From NCBI GenBank assembly GCA_002914805.1, contig JXTB01000160.1, positions 88,926 to 152,925 on the forward strand: 64,000 bases of DNA, read 5' to 3'. Of this stretch, positions 47,248 through 57,384 are shown piece after piece. The DNA is from Parasponia andersonii (lineage: Eukaryota > Streptophyta > Magnoliopsida > Rosales > Cannabaceae). The notes beneath the pieces were generated by a model. It did no database searches and had not been told where the DNA came from. It saw only the letters and a list, made by a program, of their open reading frames with translations. How positions within the stretch are numbered: the stretch's first letter is position 1; every line of letters starts with the position of its first letter. The position numbers and the translations under genes were made by a program.

Positions 47248-48499
47248 TCACAATACAACTTTTGACTGAAAGTCAAACAAATGAGGGTGCTTCTTGTACG
47301 TCTCTATCTCGAGTTCCCAAGTAGCCTCATCTTCCTTGTGATGTTCCCAAAGCACCTTGATAAGTGGAATCTCTCTGTTGCGAAGCACCTTTAACTCTCT
47401 AGCCAACAAACGAACAGGCTGCTCTTCATAGGACACATCTTCTTGGATCGGTACGTGCACATACTGAACAAAATGAGATGAGTCTGGCATGTACTTCTTT
47501 AATATCGACACGTGAAACACATTATGTATGTGACCTAACTGTGCAAGCAGGTTCAAGCGATACGCCACTGGTCCAATTCTCTCAATGATCTCAAAGGGAC
47601 CAATATACCTTGGAGCAAGCTTACCCTTAACTCCAAATCTTGTCATACCTCAGCTTGGAGTCACTTTCAAGAATACAGAATCACCAGTATCGAATTCTAT
47701 CTCACGTCTCTTCGGGTCAGCATAACTCTTCTGACGGCTCTGAATCTCCTTGAGTCTCTCTTGGATACCCTTGATCTTCTCAGTAGTCTCTTCAATCAAC
47801 TCAGGTCCAAGAGTAACACGCTCTTCGGGCTCCGCCCAACACAAAGGTGATCTATACGGCTTTCCATACAATACTTCATATGGAGCCACACCCATACTGG
47901 TCTGGTAACTGTTATTATAAGCAAATTCTACCATGCAAGTGTATAATATTCTCTACATATAGTCTACTGAGCTTAGTAAGAGAGTAGTCCATCCGGATCG
48001 GTATAAAGTGAGCACTCTTCGTCAACCGATCGACTACCACCCAAACTACATCATTCTTCCTCAAGGTCTTCAGCAAACGGGTCACGAAGTCTATCGTGAT
48101 CTTGTCCCACTTCCATTCCGGAATTGGCAACGGCTGAAGTAATCCAGCTGGTCTCTGGTGTTTAGCCTTGACTCGCTGACAAGTCAAACACTTAGTCACA
48201 AAAGTAGCTACATCCTTCTTCATACCTTTCCACCAATACTGCCGCTTCAAGTCCCGATACATCTTGGTACCACCCGGATGTACTATGAATCTTGATTTGT
48301 GAGCCTCATTTAGAATGGTTTCTTGAAGATTAGGATCATCAGCTACAGCCAACTTCCCACTGAAAAGCAAAAACCCTTCTCTATTAGTGCTCCAACCATC
48401 TAACTGCTCACCATTTTGAAGCCGGTTCCAGATTGTCCTTAATTCCCTGTCTTGCCATTGACTCCACTGGACAGTCTGGAGAAGAGATGGTGAAATCAC
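47248..48499 (-). pseudogene. Integrase and chromodomain, with core deletion
   Basis: The first part (48499-47945) contains the HHCC zinc-finger region (H at HKSRFIVHPGG, C-x2-C at CLTCQR) and the start of the catalytic core with its first Asp (KITIDFVTRL). At about 47945-47934 the frame jumps to a segment normally some 80 residues further on (VEFAYNNSYQTSMGVAP), so the stretch with the second Asp and the Glu of the D,D-35-E triad is missing. The last part (47646-47248) holds the integrase C-terminal module ([23 protein letters not shown]) and a chromodomain ([20 protein letters not shown]). A stop separates it from the preceding segment. Integrase inserts the cDNA and the chromodomain directs it to methylated histone marks; this copy cannot do so. 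Confidence 0.88.
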
Positions 48500-48538
48500 A
48501 ATGTTGCTCAGGCAAGCAACCCCTTCATTCTCGAAGTA

Positions 48539-49304
48539 CTATAAGTTGTAATCTCCAATCACAACTGAGTTCTTCCAGTCTTCAAACACTAGTGCAGCTA
48601 GTGCGCCATGAGGCTTCCTACTCAGTGCATCAGCTACAACATTGGCCTTACCAGGATGATACTGTAGGTCGAAGTCATAATCCTCCATATACTCAGCCCA
48701 TCTTTGCTGTCTCAAGTTCAAATCCTTCTGGGAAAAGAGATACTTCAAACTCTTATGATCGGAGAATATGTCGAACTTCAAACCATACAAGTAACATCGC
48801 CAAATCTTCAAGGCAAATATCATTGCTGCAAGCTCCAGATCATGGGTGGGATAGTTCCTCTCATGTGGCTTCAACTGACGAGAAGCATAAGCCACAACTC
48901 GACTATTCTGCATCAAGACACATCCCAAACCCATCTTCGAAGCATCGGTATACACCACATAAGACTCGTTACTGTCAAGAAAAGTAAGAACAGGTGCGGT
49001 GGTCAAACTCTACTTCAACTTGACAAAAGCTTCTTCATTTTCGTGATCCCAAACAAACTTAACATCCTTCCTGGTCAACTTCGTCAAAAGCAAAGCAATC
49101 CTTGAGAAATCTTGCACAAAACGATGGTAGTAGCCTGCCAAACCAAGGAAACTATGTATCTCCGTCACATTTCTTGATCTTTCCCACTCCAGAACAGCTT
49201 CGATCTTAGCGGGATCGACTGAAATACCTCCGTGAGAAATCACATGACCCAAGAACTTCACTTCTGACATCCAAAAGTCACACTTCGATTTCTTGGCATA
49301 CAAC
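48539..49304 (-). pseudogene. RT C-terminal part and RNase H
   Basis: 49304-49010 covers the end of reverse transcriptase ([45 protein letters not shown]). 49006-48539 covers RNase H with its acidic residues in [14 protein letters not shown] and [10 protein letters not shown], ending at VVADALSRK. In-frame stops separate the two and also end the RNase H block. The sequence begins abruptly at HQL next to the inverted RT segment. Confidence 0.88.
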
Positions 49305-49455
49305 TGATGCCAAGGATAGATGAGTTGTTTAATCAACTTGGTGGTTCAAGGTTCTTTTCTATAATCGATTTGAGATCCGGTTATCATCAATTGAAGATAA
49401 GAGAGGATGATATACCTAAGATAGCATTCAGAACTTGATATGGTCACTTTGAGTT
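49305..49455 (+). pseudogene. Inverted fragment of the RT domain
   Basis: Inside the minus-strand polyprotein this ~150-bp piece reads in the opposite direction. Plus-strand translation gives [26 protein letters not shown] and YGHFEFLVM, the stretch that normally follows the KLN motif of RT and includes the first catalytic Asp. On the minus strand the flanks are CVDYRKLNQ on one side and [10 protein letters not shown] on the other. About 65 residues that belong between FLVM and HQLYAK, including the catalytic Asp-Asp box, are absent. One stop (TGA) also lies inside. Confidence 0.85.
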
Positions 49456-51476
49456 TCTGGTGATGCTACTATCAACTGGTTCAACTTCCTGTAGTCCACA
49501 CAAAGTCTCAATGAACAATCAGCTTTCTTCGCAAACAAAACAGGAGCACCCCAAGGAGAAGTGCTACTACGAATAAAGCCCTTGGAAAGCAAATCGTCAA
49601 ACTGTTCTCTTAATTCTTCCATCTCAGCAAGTGTCATGCGATAGACTGGAATAGAAACTGGCTGAGCTCCGGGAACTAGTTCAATACAGATTTCGATTTT
49701 CCTATCTGGTAGTAACCCCAATAAGTCTTCAGGAAACACCTCCGAATACTCACACACCACCGGAATCCATAGGTCTTGATCGTCTGTCCTCACCTCGCTA
49801 TCTATGGCAAACAAGTTCCCATAACACTCAAGTTTCTTTCTTCCACCCAAGCACACTTTGAGAACAGGACTAGGCTTTAACGGACTCATTCTAGCCTGAT
49901 AGATAATAGGATACCCATCACTAGGAAAAAGAGTCACCCACTTTGTACGACAGTCCACAACTGCTCGATACTTCAACAACCAATCCATACCGAGTATTAC
50001 GTCGTACTGTCCCATCGGCAACACGATCAAATTAGCAAGCAACTTCATATCACCAACCACGATCCGACAAGACTTACACACACTAGACACATCGGCCACT
50101 CCTCCCATAGGTGTACCCAACGTCAATACATAATCCAAATTAGAAAATTCCAACCCCAATAGTTGAGCAAACAATAAGGATATAAATGAATGGGATGCAC
50201 CAGTGTCAAACAAAACATGTGCCCAAGAGTGTGAAATAAGGATCATACCGTCAACAACACCTCGGTCGGTGCGATCCTGAGTGCCGTCTGCCTCAGTAAA
50301 AGCATAGGCTTGGCCAGTCACCTTCCCTTACCCCTTGTTGCTCCTTCCTTGGCCAAGACGGCTACTGCTGGATCTTGGACCACTACTGCCATATCCACGC
50401 CCACCCTGACTCCCTGAGGCCTGAGGAGTCAGAAAACTCTAAGAAAAACCCTGAGGGCGGTACTGATGCTGATAAGGCTGAAGGGAAACAAAAGCCTACG
50501 AAGTGTCCTATGACTGCTGCGGCCTCGCTTGAGTGTTCTGATAAGAAACAGAACCGGACTGGCTCCTCTGCACTCCTCTTTAAGAAAGAGGAGAATTCTG
50601 TAGACGGTTGGGACACTCCTTCTTCTGATGACCCTGCTGGCCACAAACAAAACATCCTCTATATGGACTGCCTCTACCACCCCCTGAAGAACCACTGCTG
50701 TTCGAGCTCCCACTATTTTAAGTACCATAGGCTAACCACAACCCCTGGTTCCTTCTGGTGGCTTTCCTATCATTACCTCTCCGTTGGTTCCTCCTGGAAT
50801 CCAATCTTTCTTCGATGGCCTCTGCCTGCTGGGCAGCCACTGCAATCTCAGGAAGAGTACGGAAGGTCTGAGTACCAATCCTGTTGAAAATGTTCCGATT
50901 CAGACGACTCCTAAACTTGGTAACTCGGTACTTTTTACTCATACCCAGTCTAAGAGCAACACTTGCCAACTCAGTGAACTCTATCAGGTACTCATTCACC
51001 GTTCTGTTACCTTGAGTCAAAGTCTCAAACCGGCTCACAACTTCATCCTGTTGATCCTCATTGGCATACTGGGCCTTAAAAATCTGCACAAAGTCTTCCC
51101 AAGTCAAGCCCACTACATCTTGCATTCATTCCACTATCTCCCACCAACGAATGGCACTTCCCGTCAAATGGGTAACGGCAAACACAGCCCAAAACTTAAC
51201 AAGAGTACCAAGGGCTCGAAAGTGCCTCTCCATCTTATGTAACTAAGCAATTGTCGTGAGAGCTTCTAGTTTACCATCAAACTGCCCTGGCTGGAGAAGC
51301 ATAAACCGCTGGAGATGATCAGCCTGATCCAACTGAAGTTCCCTCTGAGCTGGAGGCTGATAGTCTGGATTGCTTATCTAGACGAATGCCAACTGCAGTG
51401 CCTCAATCAGATGAGTGAAATCAGGACGAGGAAGTTGGGCACTTGGCTGGTGCCTCGGAACTCTTCTAGGAGGCAT
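49456..51476 (-). pseudogene. Gag, protease and N-terminal RT of the Tekay-like element
   Basis: A single reading frame from the ATG at 51476 (MPPRRVPRHQPS) to about 49456, interrupted by several in-frame stops. The capsid region lies at about 51300-50780 (MQDVVGLTWEDF, FETLTQGNRTVNEYLIEF, LPEIAVAAQQAEAIEE). The zinc knuckle is at about 50655-50610 (CFVCGQQGHQKKEC, C-x2-C-x4-H-x4-C). The aspartic protease has [11 protein letters not shown] at about 50205 and ILGMDWLL. The N-terminal RT has [26 protein letters not shown] and LCVDYRKLN. All belong to one gag-pol frame in this family. The frame is lost at the inverted RT segment. Confidence 0.88.
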
Positions 51477-51584
51477 CCTTACTAGTCTGAAACAATATGC
51501 CAAACTATTTGTGAAATAATGATACATGCTTGTCATAAAAACAACCTAATTTAATGGTGATAGGTCCGAGTTGTTAAACTCAAA

Positions 51585-51596
51585 GCTCTGATACCA
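51585..51596 (-). promoter_or_regulatory. Primer-binding site, initiator tRNA-Met type
   Basis: On the coding strand TGGTATCAGAGC starts 8 bases after the 5' LTR. It is complementary to the 3' end of plant initiator tRNA-Met, the usual primer of plant LTR elements. Confidence 0.9.
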
Positions 51597-51604
51597 AAAA
51601 TTTC

Positions 51605-53784
51605 TGTTACGACCCAAAACTCGGGCTAGTGGCAGAAGAGGAATTTCACAAAGGTGGGAAATTCCTTGATTTATTTGAAAAGTGTCAAAAATTCTAGTTT
51701 TTATAAAAACGGTCCATTTAAATAAAATAATCGGAATTCCATCCCGTGAACCACTCCTACAGTTCGTATATACCATTAAACATAGACTGAATAATAATTA
51801 AAAATCACGAAGTCACATAAAAGCACAAGCATCACCACCATTCACAACAAAAGTCAAATACCAGAATGGCATACATAAGTTCGCAGACAAAATAGAAAGC
51901 AGTAATCTTGGTTCAATGCTAATACAAAACCCAAATAGTCTAAAGACTACGACAACAAACTCCTAGCATTACCAAGAGACGAACTGCAATCCAGATGACC
52001 TCTTACTCCTCTTGATCACCAAGATCGCACTGGACACCACCTGAGGAAGAAGGAAGGGGGGTAAGCATAAAATACCCAGTACGAAAAATAATTACCTTGA
52101 TCGAAAACATTTTAGTGATGGGGAATTCCTGCATGGTTAGTTTAGTCCAAAACATACGTATATATATAATCCAAACCAGAAATCCATATATACATATAAA
52201 AAGCAGTGTAATCAAAACTATCCAATTCATATGCACATGACACAAATTAACCCATACCCATGAGCTCTCATCCTCTCATCTGTGGAAACCCAGGATGATG
52301 GCACTAAGTATGCCTAACATCCTACTTGATACCTAAGCCCATACTCGAAAAGGACACCCGTATGTCGCCTACCAAACCTGGAGAGGCAACCGAATTGCCT
52401 ACGCTTGCCAAATGGGGAGGTAATTAGAAGTAACAAACCCCGCACGAGTTTATGGACTTTCACCAACAGTGGGGCATACAGCGCCACACTGTAAACCCAC
52501 GATGCTAACACGGTGCTCATGTATGATCCTATGACACGTGTAATACAAAACTAAAGCGTGAAAATAATCGTGCTCTGGTTTTTTAGTAAAATCAGCATAC
52601 TAGGTTTTTATAGAAAAACGGGCAGCATAACGGCCCTATTTTTAATATACCCAAAATAAACTGCACTCAGAAAATTTCCAGAGCAATACAGTATATATCT
52701 CATACAAAAAATTCCCATCACAGAAATTTAAATAGTCTAAAAATCACGTTTATTCTTATATGTTGCAGAAAGTAAGTTTTATACGAAATGATATAAAAAA
52801 GAGGTAATTGAGTCCCTACCTCGCTCGAATAGCAATACCACGCTATTGAATCCTTAAGGTGTCGTTGACGATCACCCGGAGGGTCAGAAACCAATTCCAA
52901 GCCCTCGATCGTCCTCTTGCGAAAAATCAACTTCTCACCGGAGCTTCAATTCCACAAACGAACCTCTTCGCTCAATTCCTAGCACCCAAAATAGCTAGGT
53001 TAGAAATATAACTTGTTCAATTTGGGTCCGGGCCCACACCGGACCGGTAGCACGCAAAACGAGGCAAATCTCAATTACCTGATCTCGATTTCTGTGCCAA
53101 TTACCAAATATATGCAATATATATATCAAACTTCTCTATTTTCCAAGTACATTCCAAAAATGACAACAAAAACACAATCCAACGGCCGGATCAAAAGTCA
53201 AACTTAAACTCAAAATATCCAAAAATGGCAACTTTCAATGCGGGAAAAATGAGGTTGAGATATATATACCTTGATGATCCTTGAGACGAGACGAATCGAA
53301 CGGGACTGATTGGGGGTCGAATGGTGGCCGGAATCGTCGCCGGTGACGAAAAAACCAAAACGGCGACTTGGAGGATTTCCGGCGTTGTAGGCGACGACGG
53401 CGGCTGGCGAGGTGCGGGGGAACTTCGGCGCGGTCTGGCGAGTCGATGCCGGTCGGTGGCGCGGGCGGACAACGGCCGAAGCAGCTCCTGCGGCTGCCCC
53501 TGCTTCTTCCGGCCGAGACACGCAGAGAGAGAGAGAGAGAGAGAGATCGTGGGAGAAGAGAGAGAAAAGAAAAGGACAGGGCACGTGGCCCTCTCTTATA
53601 GGGCTGTGCAATTTTTCAAAAATTACATATAAGTCCCCAAATTTCAAATCTCTATCAATCTAGTTCCCAAAAAATTGTAATTTAGTTCTTCTGATCAAAA
53701 TTTTTGCAAATTAATCCCCCTAATATTTTTTCCAGAAAATTGGTAAATTGTCCAAATTACCCTCCCAAAATCCGGGTTTTTACA
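51605..53784 (-). repeat. 5' LTR of the Tekay-like element
   Basis: 2180 bp; plus-strand ends TGTTACGACC and GGGTTTTTACA. The part 53270-53515 is strongly GC- and CpG-rich, in contrast to the AT-rich surroundings, and is followed by a (GA)n run at 53524-53545. Open frames on both strands at 53191-53663 come from this composition. They are not genes. Confidence 0.93.
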
Positions 53785-54019
53785 GTCATAATACAGTCTA
53801 AATTATAATAGAATTAAGTGCATTTAGCATTGTTCTTCTCTTAAAACTTCCTCGTACTCTTCTTTAACTTCTACATTTTTTTTATTTATTTCAATAATTA
53901 TTCCTTTTATTGAAAGGCATATGTTAAATGTAGATTTATGGTTGTTTTGTCCTCCTTATTATAAATCTATGTGTTTCGTTGGTTTTTATTATTTTTATCT
54001 ACTTTTTTATAGTTCTCTA

Positions 54020-54263
54020 TTATATCTGAAATGGCCAGGATCAATTTCTACAAAAGATTTGTCACCATATGTGTTAGAAAAACTAAATCTGGTGGCAGAT
54101 GTTGATTTAAAATAACGAAGAATGATTCTTTCAAAATGCCATAGAGGTCTATCCTCACATCTTATCCCTCTTAGAGGTCAAAGATACAAGGATAGACTTT
54201 TATAGCATTTTGAAAGACGAGTGGTGTATAGTGTACGATCGGGGGTATAAGGCAGTGATGAAT
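54020..54263 (+). pseudogene. LINE ORF2 relic, segment 1 (before the reverse-transcriptase zinc finger)
   Basis: Plus-strand reading gives LKWPGSISTKDLSPYV, VADVDLK, then HLIPLRGQRYKDRL, a stop, and VVYSVRSG followed by a frameshift and YKAVMNA. The last phrase runs across the solo-LTR insertion and continues at 56352. The order 'W..I.....DLI', 'IPL.....D...W', 'G.YSV.SGYK' is that found upstream of the zinc-binding module in plant L1-type LINE ORF2 proteins and their relics. Sequence before ~54020 could not be placed. Confidence 0.65.
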
Positions 54264-56356
54264 TGTAAAATTTGAAACTTTTTAAGGACAAAGTGACATT
54301 GTTGTAAATAAAAAATTTTTGAAATAAATAATGAAAATATCTGAAATTAAAAATTTTGGGGCTACAATTGTGAAATTTTCTTATAAACCCCCCAGAAACT
54401 CTCATTCTCACAAAGAAGGGCTTGGAAGAGAGAAAGAAGGGAGAGATAGAGAAAGAGAGAGAGTTTCTTGTTAGCTCTACTGCCGTGCCACCACCTCCTT
54501 CTGTTACCCATGCGCCAGCCCATATAAGAAAGCTGCAGCTAACAAAACCAACACCGCCTGTTTCATCCTGTTTTGCCGTCGGACGCTGCTGCAGCAGCTC
54601 GCCGAAAATCACGTCCCTGCCACACTTTTCCAGCCACCAGAGCACTGTTTGATGCCCGATCATCTCATCGTCGGTACATGGAGACTTCTCTTACCGTCAT
54701 CGACCTCCTCCAATAAGATTTTCACTATTTTTACTATTTTCATAATTATTCAGTTAGGTAATTATTTTACATGAGATAAATTTATGAGGTGAAAGAGGGT
54801 TAAAAACTATAAATAATTAGAGTTGGTAGAAGTAAAATTGTATCCGAAAGTATGGTAAATTTTAATTAAAAAAGATGATATTTTTCTAAATATTTCCAAA
54901 AAGTGGTATTCATTTATTTTTGGATTTTTGAGCTTAATTAATGCTCGGGACCTCGAAATTGAATTCTAATTTTGAATTTGAACTCAGTGAGGTCGAGAGA
55001 TAAATTTCAATATAAAATATCACTATATTTCAAAGTGGAATGAAAATTAGAATTTCGTGGCTCAAAATTGTATTGTTTTATGTGCCACAGGCCGATCCTG
55101 CACCGAGCCTCACTTTTGATAAAGTATATATCTAATCCAGTATTTTTTGGTGCTCTGAATTCAGTGGTGATCTCTGTTTCTCTATTTGAGACTCTCGAGG
55201 AAAAGTCACTTTTAGAAGTGGACTTACCGGGATTTGGAAATTGTCGTTCGAATACTTGAGCGACCAATGGAGAATTCTATGAGCATCACTAGCATGGTAT
55301 TACTACCATATTGAGGTAGGAATTCAATTATCTAATTTTTATATCTATTTTGGATTTTAATTGCATTAAAATTTATTTATAAAAAATCGTAATTTTACGA
55401 TGGATTGGCAAATTATTGAAAATTATTAGATTAGACTGTGTGAATTTTTATAAATATTTTTATATTGTGATTATACGGAAAAATAACAGTGTGTTGCCTA
55501 TGTTACAATAATCCCCAAGATAATACCAAGTTAGATTTTAAACTATAATTTAATCGTTGGATGCATAGTTGTTGTGAAATGTTATATGTTATATATACCA
55601 TAGGATTACGCACTTGAGTTCCATTATAGCATCGCGATATTTTAGATCACTGGCGAATTGCTACAACGTTGGGTGAGAGACCTAGGTCCCTGTACAAGTT
55701 TTATCTGATACGCCTATAGGCAGTATTAGGGTGTTGGGTACCTCTGCTACAGATGTATTACAAGGTCGTAATAGAGCTCACTTATTTACCGGTTGATATA
55801 TAATATGCACAATGACGTGATCTTAGATTTAGTTTTGAATATGTGATTATTCTGGATATCAATGACTTATAAATTTGATTTATAAATGGATTTAAAGATA
55901 CTAATCATGTAAATTTGAGAAATTGAATCTATTTAAAAGGTAATTAAATTCCTAGTAAGTATGTGAATATTCATCCCTTACTTTTTCCCTCTCAGATAGT
56001 GATTGGTGTAATTTTGGAAACTTAGAAGTAGAATAATGAGGAGTTAGTTACCTTATTGAGAATTCTAACTATGTAAAATAACTCTGTTATTTATTTTGGT
56101 TTGTATTAAATATTTAAGGGTCTATTTTACAGACTCAGTCTATATAATTTTTGCACTAGATTGTGAAACTGCTAATGATGATGCTTGATTTATTTTAATA
56201 AATTTTATTAACAATTTACATCTAATAGTGATCACAAAACTGTGGAAATTTTATTTTAAAAAATATTTTTATAAAGTTTTCAAAAACAACTTTTGAATTT
56301 TTACTTGTGAAATTCTCTTTCTGTCACTGGTCTGGGATTTGAGTTGTGACATGAAT
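54259..56356 (+). mobile_element. Second solo LTR, plus orientation, with 5-bp TSD
   Basis: The LTR is 54264-56351 (2088 bp). It starts TGTAAAATTTG and ends GGGATTTGAGTTGTGACA, the reverse orientation of the LTRs at 3799 and 45121. A perfect 5-bp duplication TGAAT flanks it (54259-54263 and 56352-56356). It sits within a LINE relic whose reading continues on both sides (AVMNA...), which confirms the boundaries independently. A GC-rich block lies at 54480-54700 at the position corresponding to that of the other LTRs. Overall similarity to the other copies is low, so it represents a diverged relative or subfamily. Confidence 0.85.
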
Positions 56357-56675
56357 GCTACTGATGGTACTAGTTCATCAAGTGGTTCAAGATTTCCATT
56401 TAGAAACTCCACGTACATTCCCAACAAAGCGAAGATTTTCTTATGGCGTGCCAATCGTAATATACTCCTTACTCTTTCCAATCTTAGTACTAGGGGAGTC
56501 TCTTGGTCTCCTATTTTTACTCATTGCCAGGAAGGGGGAGAAAACACCATCTTACATGCGTTATTCTTGTCGAGTAGCGGAGGAAACATGGTTCAATTCG
56601 TTCTGTTGGGCGCGCATATGCCAATTTACTAGCAACTTCTTCTCTAACCTTTTGCTCTTATGTATCAGAGACTAT
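56352..56675 (+). pseudogene. LINE ORF2 relic, segment 2 (zinc-binding module)
   Basis: Plus-strand reading gives NKAKIFLWRANRNILLTLSNL, a linker, then ENTILHALF. This matches the reverse-transcriptase zinc-binding (zf-RVT) module at the end of plant LINE ORF2, in which 'K.FLWR...NILPT..NL..RG' is followed by a Cys-rich 'C..C....E...H.LF.C'. Most of the cysteines are gone and there is a frame change. It ends at 56675 where the second gypsy element begins and continues at 62686. Confidence 0.7.
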
Positions 56676-57330
56676 TATTACGCCTCGCTCATTTGGCTCC
56701 CAAGAATCCAATATTATTGCTCATGGCTCTAAGGTCCTCTATATATACTACTCACCCAAAAGGATTAAAGAAGACCCTAGAACATGGTGGACACTTCTAG
56801 AGTGATCAAGAGAGGTCTTGGCCATGCTAGAAGACTCTAGTTGGTGCTACTAAGTCCTAGAAGACTCTGGATAAGGCCGGATAGTTCTAGATAGGTTGGA
56901 CAATTCTAGAAGCTCCTAGAATGACTTAAAAGAGCCAAGATAGTGGATGAACCTCTTAGAAGGATCTAGACCATGTTTTGTTCTAGAATTCTCTGTGTAA
57001 ATATCTTTATAGATATTATAACTTTAGTTGAGAATAATCTAGACCCTTTGTAAGATCATGCCACTTGGTATGATCCTAACCCTTGGTTGGTTTAGGCTTT
57101 GCCTATATAAAGGACCCCTTGGGTTCATTTGTACACAAGTCTCATTTGTGAGAGTTTTAAGCATTTTAAGACAAATACAAAGCTTCGGTTCACCTAAACT
57201 CTCTCATCCTTACCACTTTGTCTCAAAAGCTTACTCTAAGTCCCTTTCTTAAGTATTAGTAGGCTGACTTAGTGTGACGGACTGTGCTAAGTGCTGCACA
57301 ATTATCTAGTTTGAAGCTAGGGAAGTGACA
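56676..57330 (+). repeat. 5' LTR of the second gypsy element
   Basis: 655 bp, starting TATTACGCC (the 3' copy has the canonical TGTTACGCC) and ending GGGAAGTGACA. U3 holds at least six CTAGAA words and several CTAGAC/CTAGAT variants between 56770 and 57040. A TATA box CTATATAAAGG is at 57103-57113. The two LTRs differ by some tens of substitutions, largely transitions. Confidence 0.9.
57103..57113 (+). promoter_or_regulatory. TATA box of the 5' LTR
   Basis: CTATATAAAGG, conserved in the 3' LTR at 62458-62468. Transcription of the element would start some 30 bases downstream, so U3 ends near 57140. Confidence 0.7.
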
Positions 57331-57333
57331 GCA

Positions 57334-57345
57334 TGGTATTAGAGC
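57334..57345 (+). promoter_or_regulatory. Primer-binding site of the second gypsy element
   Basis: TGGTATTAGAGC lies three bases after the 5' LTR. It is one substitution (C to T) from the initiator tRNA-Met site TGGTATCAGAGC. Confidence 0.85.
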
Positions 57346-57384
57346 TTTGGTTGCTCGTTATATCTTAGTAGTTCCATTGTCTAA

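Larger units (their letters stand above)
45116..53789 (-). mobile_element. Ty3/gypsy chromovirus (Tekay/Del-like), full-length but dead
   Basis: The element is 45121-53784 in minus orientation, flanked by ATCAT (45116-45120) and GTCAT (53785-53789), a 5-bp TSD with one mismatch. The 5' LTR is 51605-53784 and the 3' LTR 45121-47189. The primer-binding site TGGTATCAGAGC and a polypurine tract sit next to the LTRs. The coding order is gag with a CCHC knuckle, protease, reverse transcriptase, RNase H, integrase and a C-terminal chromodomain, which is the Ty3/gypsy order. The chromodomain type and ~2.2-kb LTRs suggest the Tekay/Del group. The internal region is about 4.4 kb, shorter than expected because of two deletions. 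The LTRs differ by several percent by eye, mainly transitions, so the insertion is old. A 145-bp assembly gap lies in the 3' LTR. Confidence 0.93.

Noticed and set aside
50375..50887. 170-codon plus-strand open frame
   Set aside because: Antisense of the gag zinc-knuckle region of the Tekay-like element.
53191..53663. Several overlapping open frames with Arg/Ser/Pro-rich products
   Set aside because: Located in the CpG-rich block of the 5' LTR; composition alone explains the lack of stops.
54422..54652. Proline-rich 76-codon open frame
   Set aside because: Lies in the GC-rich block of the second solo LTR; antisense and sense frames are equally open.
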